Positions 39,116 through 49,435 of a stretch of 64,000 nucleotides of DNA are shown piece by piece. A program made the position numbers and the translations under genes. Each line of letters begins with the position of its first letter. Position 1 is the first letter of the stretch. The stretch spans positions 248,001 to 312,000 of the forward strand of contig NZ_BOOJ01000027.1 in the NCBI RefSeq assembly GCF_016863175.1. The letters run 5' to 3'. The stretch is from Paraplanobispora siamensis. GTDB taxonomy: Bacteria; Actinomycetota; Actinomycetes; Streptosporangiales; Streptosporangiaceae. The notes under the pieces are model-generated. The model had not been told where the DNA came from. It saw nothing but the letters and a program-made list of their open reading frames with translations, and did no database searches.

Positions 39116-41698
39116 TCAGCGCAGGGTGCCGTTGGTCATGCCTGCGGGCTCCTCGGGCACGGCGACCAGGCCGAGCTCCGCGGAGGAGGCCATCAGAGAG
39201 TGCCACGGGACGACGCGGACGGTGTAGCCGAAGGCCCCGGTGCTCTCCAGCGGGAGCGTGCCGCCGAAGACGGCCCTGCCGTCGTCGCCCCTGCTCTCCA
39301 GGCTCAGCGTCGCGTAGGCGGGGGAGAGCAGCTCGTCGTGGGCCCCGACCCGGCCGTAGGCGACCTGGACCTGGACGTCGTCGGACTCCAGCTCGCCCAG
39401 GGCGATCGTGGTCCGCAGCTCCAGCCTGGCCCCCACCTCGGGGGTGTCGCCCAGCCCGGAGGCCTCCACGTGCTCGACCCGCACGCCCGGCCAGGCCCGG
39501 GTGACCCGCAGCTTCCAGGAGGCGAAGGTCTTGGCCTGCTCGTACGTCCCGCTCTGCAGGGTGCGCGCCGACTTGGCCGCGGGGACGTAGAGGTTCACGA
39601 CGTAGTCGCGCAGCATCCGGCCGGCCAGGACCTTGGGGCCCAGGGAGGTCAGCGTGTGGCGGACCATCTCCAGCCAGCGGCGGGGCAGGCCGTCGCCCTG
39701 ACGGTCGTAGAACCGGTCGGCCACCTCGTGGTCGATCAGGTCGTACAGCGCGGCGGACTCCAGCTCGTCGCGGCGGTCGGGGTCGGCGACGCCGTCGGCG
39801 GTGGGGATCGCCCAGCCGTTGGTGCCGTCGTACCACTCGTCCCACCAGCCGTCGCGGATCGACAGGTTCAGGCCGCCGTTCAGCGCGGCCTTCATGCCGC
39901 TGGTCCCGCACGCCTCCAGGGGCCGCAGCGGGTTGTTCATCCACACGTCGCAGCCCTGGACCATGAGCTGGCCCAGCGCCATGTCGTAGTCGGGCAGGAA
40001 GACGATGCGGTGGCGCACGCTCTCCTGGTCGGCGAACTTCACGATCTGCTGGATGAGCTTCTTGCCGCCCTCGTCGGCGGGGTGGGCCTTTCCGGCGATC
40101 ACGATCTGGACCGGCTTGTCGGGGTCGAGAAGCAGCCCGCGCAGGCGCACCGGGTCGTTCAGCATCAGGGTGAGCCGCTTGTAGGAGGGCACCCGCCGGG
40201 CGAAGCCGATGGTCAGCACCTCGGGGTCGAGGGCGTCGTCGATCCAGCCCAGCTCGGCCCGCGAGGCCCCGCGGTCGAGCCACGACCGCCGCAGGCGCTC
40301 CCGCGCCGCCGCGACCAGGCGCGCGCGCAGCTTGCCGCGGATGCTCCAGATGTCCTCGTCGGAGATCTTGCTGACGCCCTCCCAGCCCTGGGCCTTCTCC
40401 ACCAGGGAGGGCAGCTCGCGCCCGGCCAGCTCCATGATCTCGCGGCCGACCCAGGTGGGCGCGTGCACGCCGTTGGTGATCGACCCGATCGGCACCTCGT
40501 CCACGTCGAAGCCCGGCCAGAGCCGCTGGAACATCTCCCGGCTGACCTCGCCGTGCAGCTCCGACACGCCGTTGACCCGCTGGGCCAGCCGCATGCCCAT
40601 CGCGGCCATGTTGAACTTGCCCGGCTCCTCCTCGGCGCCCAGCGACAGGATGCGGTCCACCGGGACGGTGGGCCAGGCGTTCTCGCCGCCGAACTGGCGG
40701 GCGATCATCTCGGCGGGGAAGCGGTCGATCCCCGCGGGGACGGGCGTGTGGGTGGTGAAGACGGTCCCCGCGCGGACGGCCTCCAGCGCCTCGTCGAAGG
40801 AGAGGCGGGCCTCGGTGAGCTCGCGGATGCGCTCCAGGCCGAGGAAGCCCGCGTGCCCCTCGTTGGTGTGGAACACCTCGGGCTCGGCGTGGCCGGTGAT
40901 GCGGCAGTAGGCGCGGATGGCCCGGACGCCGCCGATGCCCAGCAGCAGTTCCTGCTTCAGCCGGTGGTCGGTGCCGCCGCCGTACAGGCGGTCGGTGACG
41001 TCGCGGGCGGCGGGGTCGTTCTCCGCCACGTCGGAGTCGAGCAGCAGCAGCGGGACGCGGCCCACCTGCAGGACCCACACCTGGGCGTGGAGCGTGCGGT
41101 GCTCGGGCAGGCCGATCGCGATCTTGACCGGCGTGCCGTCCTCCTCCTTCAGGAGGGTCAGCGGCAGGCCGCCCGGGTCGAGTGACGGATAGTGCTCCAG
41201 CTGCCAGCCCTCGGGCGAGAGGGACTGGGTGAAGTAGCCGTGCCGGTAGAGAAGACCGACCGCCAGGACCGGGACGCCCAGGTCGCTGGCCGCCTTGAGG
41301 TGGTCTCCGGCCAGGATGCCCAGACCCCCGGAGTACTGCGGGAGGGCGGCCGCGATGCCGTACTCGGGCGAGAAGTAGGCGATGGCCCGCGCGGCGTCCG
41401 GCAGGGCCTGGTACCAGCGCGGAGCCGTCATGTACTCGCGCAAGTCGTCGGCCGCGTCGGCGAGCCGACGCAGGAACCGGCGGTCGGCGGCCAATTCTCT
41501 GAGGCGCTCGGGCTCGACGGCGCCGAGCAGGGCCACGGGGTCGTGGCCGACACGTTCCCAGGTCTCCGGATCGACCTCGGAGAACAGGTCAAGCGTCTCG
41601 GGGTGCCACGACCACCGGAGGTTGTGCACGAGCTCGCTGAGGGAGGCCAGCTCCGAAGGAAGAACGGTTCGGACGGTGAACCTGCGGATAGCTCTCAC
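39116..41698 (-). CDS. glgP: alpha-glucan phosphorylase
   Basis: GlgP releases glucose 1-phosphate from linear alpha-glucan using PLP. The protein has 860 residues from GTG 41698 (MRAIRRFTVRTVLPSELASL), the form typical of actinobacterial two-chain-like phosphorylases. The PLP site is PLEACGTSGMKAALNGGLNLSIRDGWWDE with the Schiff-base lysine near 601; LNEGHAGF-like HTNEGHAGFLGLERI and TNGVHAPTWVGREI are also present. A TAGGGT box 8-14 bases before the GTG suggests a leaderless message. It is divergent from glgE across 346 bp, so synthesis and breakdown are set from one region. Confidence 0.96.
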   Translation of the reverse strand: MRAIRRFTVRTVLPSELASLSELVHNLRWSWHPETLDLFSEVDPETWERVGHDPVALLGAVEPERLRELAADRRFLRRLADAADDLREYMTAPRWYQALPDAARAIAYFSPEYGIAAALPQYSGGLGILAGDHLKAASDLGVPVLAVGLLYRHGYFTQSLSPEGWQLEHYPSLDPGGLPLTLLKEEDGTPVKIAIGLPEHRTLHAQVWVLQVGRVPLLLLDSDVAENDPAARDVTDRLYGGGTDHRLKQELLLGIGGVRAIRAYCRITGHAEPEVFHTNEGHAGFLGLERIRELTEARLSFDEALEAVRAGTVFTTHTPVPAGIDRFPAEMIARQFGGENAWPTVPVDRILSLGAEEEPGKFNMAAMGMRLAQRVNGVSELHGEVSREMFQRLWPGFDVDEVPIGSITNGVHAPTWVGREIMELAGRELPSLVEKAQGWEGVSKISDEDIWSIRGKLRARLVAAARERLRRSWLDRGASRAELGWIDDALDPEVLTIGFARRVPSYKRLTLMLNDPVRLRGLLLDPDKPVQIVIAGKAHPADEGGKKLIQQIVKFADQESVRHRIVFLPDYDMALGQLMVQGCDVWMNNPLRPLEACGTSGMKAALNGGLNLSIRDGWWDEWYDGTNGWAIPTADGVADPDRRDELESAALYDLIDHEVADRFYDRQGDGLPRRWLEMVRHTLTSLGPKVLAGRMLRDYVVNLYVPAAKSARTLQSGTYEQAKTFASWKLRVTRAWPGVRVEHVEASGLGDTPEVGARLELRTTIALGELESDDVQVQVAYGRVGAHDELLSPAYATLSLESRGDDGRAVFGGTLPLESTGAFGYTVRVVPWHSLMASSAELGLVAVPEEPAGMTNGTLR

Positions 41699-42044
41699 GC
41701 TGCCAGACCCTATGTACTCAGCGCCACGCGGGCGACCAAAATGCTCACGCGTCTCCCCCTCACCGCTATGACCTGCCTCCAAACACGGCGCGCCGAGGCG
41801 ACTGCCGCGCAGCCCCGGCGGGGTCGGCGAGCGGGACTCACGACTCTTCCGATCTCAGGCATGAAGCACGACTATTGGGGCAACCCAACCTATGGCCACC
41901 AGTCCCTGCGATCCTGCCCTCTACACCGGGGCGGTCCGCCGCTTGCCCCGGTGACGTTCAAAGGGATGCTTGAAGAAGCGAGGGGTCTTTCTTGCCCGAA
42001 ATCTCCCGACGGTACCGGGTGTGCCGTCGCTACCGTGAGACGCG
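41699..42044. other. 346-bp divergent region between glgP and glgE
   Basis: The minus-strand TAGGGT (41712-41707) is a -10 box for glgP. TACCGT (42031-42036) lies nine bases before the glgE ATG. An inverted repeat TTGGG-GCAA-CCCAA lies at about 41876-41889, and ACGGTA and TACCGT repeats flank 42008-42036. No gene can be defended. Confidence 0.45.
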
Positions 42045-44192
42045 ATGATCGGACGAATCCCTATCCAGGACATTCACCCCACCGTCGAGTGCGGACGCCG
42101 TCCCGCCAAGGCCGCCGCGGGTGAGACCTTCGAGATCACCGCCGTCGTGTTCCGTGAGGGGCACGACGCGGTGGCCGCCGGAGCCGTGCTGATCGGCCCG
42201 GACGGCACGCGCGGGCCGCTGCTCCGCATGCGCGAGCTGGCCCCTGGGACTGATCGATGGGGTGTGGAGGTGACCCTGCCCACCGAGGGCACCTGGCACT
42301 TCCGCATCGAGGCGTGGAGTGATCCCATCGCCACCTGGATGCACGACGCGGGCATCAAGATCCCGCGTGACATGGACGCGGACCTGATGTGCGAGGAGGG
42401 CGCCCGGCTCTTCGAACGCGCGGCCAAGGCCGTACGCCCGGCCGACTGCACGGCCAGGTACGGCTCCGCGGACGACGAGGAGACCGAGAGCGCCGAAGGC
42501 GCCGAGGGCCACGCCGCCCACGCCGGCGGCAACGGTCACGGCGAGAACGGCAACGGCGCGCGGGGCAACGGCCAGGCGTGCGGGCACCGCGCGGCGCTGC
42601 TGTCGGTGGCGGCCAAGCTGCGCGACGAGGCCATCGACCCGCGGGCCCGCTTCGCGACGGTCCAGCTTCCCGAGACGGCGGAGCTGCTGCGCGCGCACCC
42701 GCTGCGGGACCTGGTGACCAAGTCGCCCCGGCACGCGATCCTGGTGGACCGGCGCCGGGCGCTGGTGGGGTCCTGGTACGAGTTCTTCCCCCGCTCGGAG
42801 GGCGCGGTCGTCGAGCCGGGCGCCGCCCCGAAGTCCGGGACCTTCCGGACCGCGGCCGAGCGGCTGCCCGCCGTGGCGCGGATGGGCTTCGACGTCGTCT
42901 ACCTGCCGCCGATCCACCCGATCGGGCACAGCTTCCGCAAGGGGCGCAACAACACGCTGACGCCCGAGCAGTACGACCCGGGCTCGCCCTGGGCGATCGG
43001 CTCGGAGGAGGGCGGGCACGACGCGATCCACCCGGACCTGGGGACCTTCGAGGACTTCGACGCCTTCGTGGCCAGGAGCCGCGAGCTGGGCATGGAGGTC
43101 GCCCTCGACCTGGCCCTGCAGTGCTCTCCCGACCACCCGTGGGTCAAGGAGCACCCGGAGTGGTTCAACATCCGCGCCGACGGCTCGATCGCCTACGCGG
43201 AGAACCCGCCGAAGAAGTACCAGGACATCTACCCGCTCAACTTCGACAACGACCCCGAGGGCATCTACGCCGAGGTCAAGCGGGTGGTGAGGCTGTGGAT
43301 GGACCACGGCGTGCGGATCTTCCGGGTGGACAACCCGCACACCAAGCCGGTGGCGTTCTGGGAGCGGCTGCTGGGCGACATCCACGCCACCGACCCCGAC
43401 GTGCTGTTCCTGTCCGAGGCCTTCACCCGCCCGGCGATGATGCAGGCGCTGGCCAAGGTCGGATTCCATCAGTCGTACACGTACTTCACGTGGAAGAACT
43501 CCAAACACGACGTCGAGACGTATTTGACGGAGCTCTCCCGGGAGACCTCTCACTTCCTGCGGCCGAACCTTTTCGTTAACACGCCGGACATCCTTCACGA
43601 ATATCTTCAGCACGGAGGAATCCCGGCGTTCCGCATCAGGGCGATCCTCGCGGCCCTGGCCTCGCCCACCTGGGGCGTTTATGCGGGATATGAATTGGGA
43701 GAGAATGTCCCGGTTCGACCCGGCAGTGAAGAGTACCTTGATAGCGAGAAATATCAGTACAAACCTCGCAACTGGCTCGAAGCGGAGCGAGAGGGACGCA
43801 GTCTGGCGCCGTTCATCACGCAGCTGAATTTGTTCCGAAGAGCCCACCCGGCACTCCAGGAATTGCGTAATCTACGGTTCCACAACGTCGACAACCCGAA
43901 CATGGTGTGCTTCTCCAAGCGCCTGGCGGGCTCCCACGACACGGCCTCACGACGGCACGGCCTGGGCGACGTCGTTCTGGCAGTGGTCAATCTCGATCCG
44001 CACCACACCCACGAGGCGACGGTGTCCCTCGACATGCCCGCCCTCGGCCTCGACTGGCAAGCCGAGTTCGTCGTGGACGACGAACTGTCCGGCGAGTCGT
44101 ACCGCTGGCGGGAGTCGAACTACGTACGTCTCGATCCCCACGTCCACCCCGCGCATGTCTTCACCGTGCGCGGAGCGGCCAACCACAGGTGA
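42045..44192 (+). CDS. glgE: alpha-1,4-glucan:maltose-1-phosphate maltosyltransferase
   Basis: GlgE transfers maltose from alpha-maltose 1-phosphate to the non-reducing end of alpha-1,4-glucan. The 715-residue protein has the N-terminal beta domain ([20 protein letters not shown]), the GH13 barrel with nucleophile D429 in [13 protein letters not shown] and acid E458 in [10 protein letters not shown], and the C-terminal beta domain. Between the N-domain and barrel there is a 42-residue insert (about 140-181) rich in Glu, Gly, Asn and His ([20 protein letters not shown]) absent from the usual enzyme. The start at 42045 is close to a TACCGT box, suggesting a leaderless transcript. treS and mak follow on the same strand. 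Confidence 0.97.
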   Translation: MIGRIPIQDIHPTVECGRRPAKAAAGETFEITAVVFREGHDAVAAGAVLIGPDGTRGPLLRMRELAPGTDRWGVEVTLPTEGTWHFRIEAWSDPIATWMHDAGIKIPRDMDADLMCEEGARLFERAAKAVRPADCTARYGSADDEETESAEGAEGHAAHAGGNGHGENGNGARGNGQACGHRAALLSVAAKLRDEAIDPRARFATVQLPETAELLRAHPLRDLVTKSPRHAILVDRRRALVGSWYEFFPRSEGAVVEPGAAPKSGTFRTAAERLPAVARMGFDVVYLPPIHPIGHSFRKGRNNTLTPEQYDPGSPWAIGSEEGGHDAIHPDLGTFEDFDAFVARSRELGMEVALDLALQCSPDHPWVKEHPEWFNIRADGSIAYAENPPKKYQDIYPLNFDNDPEGIYAEVKRVVRLWMDHGVRIFRVDNPHTKPVAFWERLLGDIHATDPDVLFLSEAFTRPAMMQALAKVGFHQSYTYFTWKNSKHDVETYLTELSRETSHFLRPNLFVNTPDILHEYLQHGGIPAFRIRAILAALASPTWGVYAGYELGENVPVRPGSEEYLDSEKYQYKPRNWLEAEREGRSLAPFITQLNLFRRAHPALQELRNLRFHNVDNPNMVCFSKRLAGSHDTASRRHGLGDVVLAVVNLDPHHTHEATVSLDMPALGLDWQAEFVVDDELSGESYRWRESNYVRLDPHVHPAHVFTVRGAANHR

Positions 44193-44292
44193 TACGGCCG
44201 GGCGCACTCCGGCAGAGCAGCGGGGAGTCCTACGTGAGTCAGCGAACCACCGAGCACGGCAGTCTGCGAGCGCTGTCGGGGAGGGAGGCAGC

Positions 44293-45996
<1,704 letters not shown>

Positions 45997-45998
45997 TC

Positions 45999-47309
45999 AT
46001 GCTGACGGAGCTCCTTACCGGCTGGATAGCACATCAGCGGTGGTTCGCCGGTAAGGGGCGACCGGTCGACAAGCTCGACATCGACTCCGACATCGGACTG
46101 TCCCCGGGCCTTCGCCACCTCATCGTCTCGGTCCACCAGGCCGGCACGCACGACCGCTACCAGATCCTGCTGGGCTGCTGCGCCGACGACGTGCCCGACA
46201 GGTTCCGGCACGCGCTGATCGGCGAGGGCTTCTACGACGCGGCCCACGACGCCGACCTGACCAAGACCCTGCTGGAGGCGATGGCCGAGGGCCGCGACAT
46301 CGGCCCGCTCCGCTTCCGCCACCTGGACGACGTGCACATCGACACCTCGCTGCGCAGCCTCGTCCTGGGCGCCGAGCAGTCCAACACCTCCCTGGTGTAC
46401 GGCGACGCCTACATCTGCAAGCTGTTCCGCCGCCTGATCCCGGGCGTCAACCCGGAGCTGGAGATCGTCAACGCGCTGGCCGCCCGCAAGGCCGCGCACA
46501 TCGCGCAGCCGTACGGCTGGATCGAGGCCGACCTCGACGGCGAGCCCACCACTCTGGCGATGACGCAGGAGTTCCTGGCCAACTCCAACGACGGCTGGGC
46601 CCTGGCCCTGGCGAGCGTGCGCGACCTGTACGCCTGGCCCCAGGGCTCGGCCGCCGACGCGGGCGGCGACTTCAGCTCCGAGTCCTTCCGGCTCGGCACC
46701 GCCACCGCCGAGGTGCACCACGAACTGGCCGACGCCTTCCCCACCGGCGTGATGGATCCGCCGGAGGTCAGGCACCTGATGGAGGAGTACCTCCGCCGCC
46801 TGGAGCAGACCGTCGCCGAGGTCCCGCAGCTGGCCGAGCACGCCCACGTGGCAGAGGAGGCCTACCGGCGGGTCTGCGAGGTGGCCCACGAGGTCCCCGT
46901 CCAGCGCGTCCACGGCGACTACCACCTCGGGCAGGTCATGCGCACCCCAACGGACTGGGTCATCCTCGACTTCGAGGGGGAGCCGGGCCAGCCCCTGGCC
47001 GAGCGCCGGGCGCTGAGCTCCCCGCTGCGCGACGTGGCCGGGATGCTCCGCTCCTTCGACTACGCCGCCCGCCACCTGCTGGCCGACCATCCCGAAGCGC
47101 AGAACCTGCTGCCGCAGGCCGCCGAGTGGGCCGAGCTGAACCGCTCGTCGTTCCTGGCCGGCTACTCGGCCGGCGGCGGGCGCCTGCGCGGCGAGGACGC
47201 CGTCCTGCTGCGCGCCCTGGAGCTGGCCAAGGCCGTCTACGAGGTGGGCTACGAGGCGCGCAACCGCCCGTCCTGGCTGCCCATCCCGCTGGCCGCCTTC
47301 CAGCACTGA
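45999..47309 (+). CDS. mak: maltokinase
   Basis: Mak phosphorylates maltose to maltose 1-phosphate with ATP, giving the GlgE donor. ATG 45999 follows CCAGGAGGCG; the protein has 436 residues. The cap subdomain starts LLTGWIAHQRWFAGKGRPVD, the catalytic loop is VHGDYHLGQV (D307), and the metal site is VILDFEGEPGQPLAERR (D324), all characteristic. The 3' end is followed by 128 bp holding an 11-bp inverted repeat and then two secreted-protein genes that interrupt the usual direct mak-glgB junction. Confidence 0.96.
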   Translation: MLTELLTGWIAHQRWFAGKGRPVDKLDIDSDIGLSPGLRHLIVSVHQAGTHDRYQILLGCCADDVPDRFRHALIGEGFYDAAHDADLTKTLLEAMAEGRDIGPLRFRHLDDVHIDTSLRSLVLGAEQSNTSLVYGDAYICKLFRRLIPGVNPELEIVNALAARKAAHIAQPYGWIEADLDGEPTTLAMTQEFLANSNDGWALALASVRDLYAWPQGSAADAGGDFSSESFRLGTATAEVHHELADAFPTGVMDPPEVRHLMEEYLRRLEQTVAEVPQLAEHAHVAEEAYRRVCEVAHEVPVQRVHGDYHLGQVMRTPTDWVILDFEGEPGQPLAERRALSSPLRDVAGMLRSFDYAARHLLADHPEAQNLLPQAAEWAELNRSSFLAGYSAGGGRLRGEDAVLLRALELAKAVYEVGYEARNRPSWLPIPLAAFQH

Positions 47310-47394
47310 CGCCGCACCGGGCGCCTCGGGCACCGACATCCCGCCGACATCCTGAGAACACCGGCGTTCTCCCCTCCTATGGGCCCGAAAGGCT

Positions 47395-47428
47395 TTACTC
47401 TTCGCATACAAACGAAAGCGAAGAGTAA
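47395..47428 (+). promoter_or_regulatory. perfect 11-bp inverted repeat before a secreted-protein gene
   Basis: TTACTCTTCGC (47395-47405) and GCGAAGAGTAA (47418-47428) are exact complements around a 12-nt AT-rich spacer (ATACAAACGAAA). The right arm ends in the ribosome site TAAGGAGCG of the ATG at 47438. It could be an operator or an RNA hairpin; as a terminator it would lack a T-tract. Confidence 0.7.
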
Positions 47429-47437
47429 GGAGCGCCC

Positions 47438-48103
47438 ATGGGGCGAGGGCGGACGGCGGCGATCGCGGGGGCCGCTGCCCTGGCGGGATCGTTGTTCCTG
47501 CTGGGCGGAGGAGAGAGCCCGCAGGCCGCGGGCGCACCGGCGCGGTCCCCGCTGCCGGGCGACCCGCTGACCGGCGAGGAGATCACCCGGGCGGAGCAGA
47601 TCGCCTCGGCCACGCTGCGGGCGCACATGACGAGCGGGCGGGTGGAGTTCCTCTACGTCGAACGCGACGACGACAAGGCCGCCGCCGACCGGCGGCGGGC
47701 CGACGCCTACATCTACGACTACGGCGCCAACCGCCTCATCGTGCGCACCGTCGACCTCGGCTCGGGCCGGGTCGTGGCCGAAAGAGCCGGCAAGGGCGTG
47801 CAGGCGCCGCCCTCCAGGGGCGAGGAGGCCAGGGCCGCCGAGCTCCTGCTGGCCGACCGGCGGCACGGCCGGGCGGTCCGCGCGGCCTACGCCGGGGCGG
47901 CGGGCAGGGCGCTGCGCTCCCCCGCCGAGCTGGGCCTGCGGGCGCTGATCTTCAGCCCGCGCCCCAAGGACCGCACCGCCCGGGAGTGCGCGTCCCACCG
48001 GTGCGTCCGGCTGCTCGTCCGGCTCCCGGACGGCACGTGGCTGAACACCACCCGGACCGTCGTCGACCTGTCGGCCAAGAAGATCCTGACCCTGGAATGG
48101 TGA
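47438..48103 (+). CDS. secreted protein of unknown function
   Basis: This 221-residue protein has a short signal peptide (MGRGRTAAIAGAAALAGSLF, with LLGGGESPQAAG after it). Mature sequence is charged, with repeated Arg and Ala and VEFLYVERDDDKAAADRRRA, and one cysteine pair (ECASHRCVR) near the C-terminus. I do not recognise a family. ATG 47438 is preceded by AAGGAG and the perfect inverted repeat. The next gene overlaps its stop by four to seven bases, so the two secreted proteins are made together and may act as a pair, for example as a chaperone-like partner of the amine-oxidase-like protein. Confidence 0.8.
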   Translation: MGRGRTAAIAGAAALAGSLFLLGGGESPQAAGAPARSPLPGDPLTGEEITRAEQIASATLRAHMTSGRVEFLYVERDDDKAAADRRRADAYIYDYGANRLIVRTVDLGSGRVVAERAGKGVQAPPSRGEEARAAELLLADRRHGRAVRAAYAGAAGRALRSPAELGLRALIFSPRPKDRTARECASHRCVRLLVRLPDGTWLNTTRTVVDLSAKKILTLEW

Positions 48104-49269
48104 CCGTGAGGCTCCCGCTGCTGATCCTCTCCTGCGCCGCGCTCGTCGCCGGCCTCACCGGGGCGGCGCACGTCCCTCCGGCCGCGCGCGCCTCCGCGGC
48201 TCAGGCCCCCTCGTGCGGCGCGCCGTACCGGATCGAGCGGACCCTGCCCGGCGGGGCCGCCTGGCGGCTGTGCTGGGAGATGCGCACCATCGAGGGGCTG
48301 ACCCTGGCCGACGTCGTCTACACCCCGGTGGGCGGCGCCCCGATCAGCGTGCTGCGCAGCACCGCGCTGGCCCAGATCCACGTGCCCTACGACAGCGGCG
48401 AGCCCCGCTTCCACGACATCGGCACCCTCGGCGAGAACGCCGTCGTGCTGCAGGAGGCCGACTGCCCGGGTGGCGAGCGCCGCGAGCGGTTCGTCTGCGT
48501 GACCGTACGGCCGCGCGGCCACGCCTACCTGAAACCGCGCCCCGGCGAGCCGAACCTGTCGGCGCAGGGCAGCGAGCTCGTGGTGTACGCCGCCTTCGAG
48601 ATCGGCTGGTACACCTACCTGGTCGAGTGGGCCTTCTCCGACGACGGCGCGATCACCCCGCGCGTGGGCGCGACGGGCTCGCTGTCCGGCTTCACCGCCG
48701 CGCCCGAGTACGGCTGGCCGACCAAGCGGGGCAGCACGCACGTCGAGCAGAGCCACAGCCACAACGTCTTCTGGCGGCTCGACTTCGACGTCGCCGGCCG
48801 GGGCGGCGACATCGTGGAGCAGTACGACTTCACCGGCTCCGGGACGGCCAGGCGCGCGCTCGGCCGCAAGGTGCTCGACAAGGAGACCGCGGCCGTCAAC
48901 CGGCGGACGCGGTGGTGGCGGGTGGCCGACTCCGAGACCCGCAACGCCGACGGGCACCGCGTCTCCTGGGAGATCGGCAACTCCGACAGCGCCGAGTACC
49001 GTGGCCCCGACGACGAGGCCTTCACCCGCGCCGACCTCTACGTCAGCCAGTACCGCGACTGCGAGCGCCTGGCCACGGTCAACCCCGCCCCCGACTGCGC
49101 GCAGAGCGTCGACCGCTACGTCAACGACGAGCGGCTCACCGACCCGGTCGTCTGGGTGGGCGTCAGCTACCACCACGTCGCCCGTGACGAGGACGCCGAC
49201 CCCATGCCCACCCACTGGCAGGGCTTCCGCATCACCCCGCGTGACGTGACGGCGGAGAACCCGCGCTGA
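48097..49269 (+). CDS. secreted copper-amine-oxidase-like protein with altered active site
   Basis: The protein has 390 residues; ATG 48097 is the first option, and GTG 48100 overlaps the previous stop as GTGA. A signal peptide (LPLLILSCAALVAGLTGAAH) leads to one domain resembling the C-terminal catalytic domain of copper amine oxidases. Counterparts of the base (D107 in FHDIGTLG), the HxH copper pair (H220, H222 in QSHSHNVFW) and the third histidine (H359/H360 in SYHHVARDEDADPMP) are visible. The topaquinone motif N-Y-D/E, however, is W171-Y172-T173-Y174. The N-terminal domains of about 250 residues in normal enzymes are absent. Activity is uncertain; copper binding without oxidase function is possible. 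Confidence 0.75.
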   Translation: MVTVRLPLLILSCAALVAGLTGAAHVPPAARASAAQAPSCGAPYRIERTLPGGAAWRLCWEMRTIEGLTLADVVYTPVGGAPISVLRSTALAQIHVPYDSGEPRFHDIGTLGENAVVLQEADCPGGERRERFVCVTVRPRGHAYLKPRPGEPNLSAQGSELVVYAAFEIGWYTYLVEWAFSDDGAITPRVGATGSLSGFTAAPEYGWPTKRGSTHVEQSHSHNVFWRLDFDVAGRGGDIVEQYDFTGSGTARRALGRKVLDKETAAVNRRTRWWRVADSETRNADGHRVSWEIGNSDSAEYRGPDDEAFTRADLYVSQYRDCERLATVNPAPDCAQSVDRYVNDERLTDPVVWVGVSYHHVARDEDADPMPTHWQGFRITPRDVTAENPR

Positions 49270-49377
49270 GCGGAGGAATCTCACTTGGGACTCCGAGCCG
49301 GGGTGATCTTCTCGTTTCCGCGAGAACAGCGTAAGACGATGGGAACATCTTTCCCACCAGGCCACGGATGGGGTGGG

Positions 49378-49408
49378 TTGAACGCCGTCGAGCGGGCAGG
49401 GTTAGGGG
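49378..49408 (+). promoter_or_regulatory. candidate glgB promoter
   Basis: TTGAAC (49378-49383) and TAGGGG (49403-49408) are 19 bp apart, in the 166-bp gap before glgB; a ribosome site GGGAG follows at 49425. Confidence 0.35.
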
Positions 49409-49435
49409 ATATCGTCCATCTATCGGGAGTGATCC

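Noticed and set aside
41861-42100. Small open frame starting MKHDYWGNPTYGHQ before glgE
   Set aside because: It runs into glgE in another frame, lacks a ribosome site and reads as GC-rich shadow after the first few residues.
42030-43847. 605-residue minus-strand frame opposite glgE
   Set aside because: Reverse shadow; glgE on the plus strand has complete catalytic motifs.
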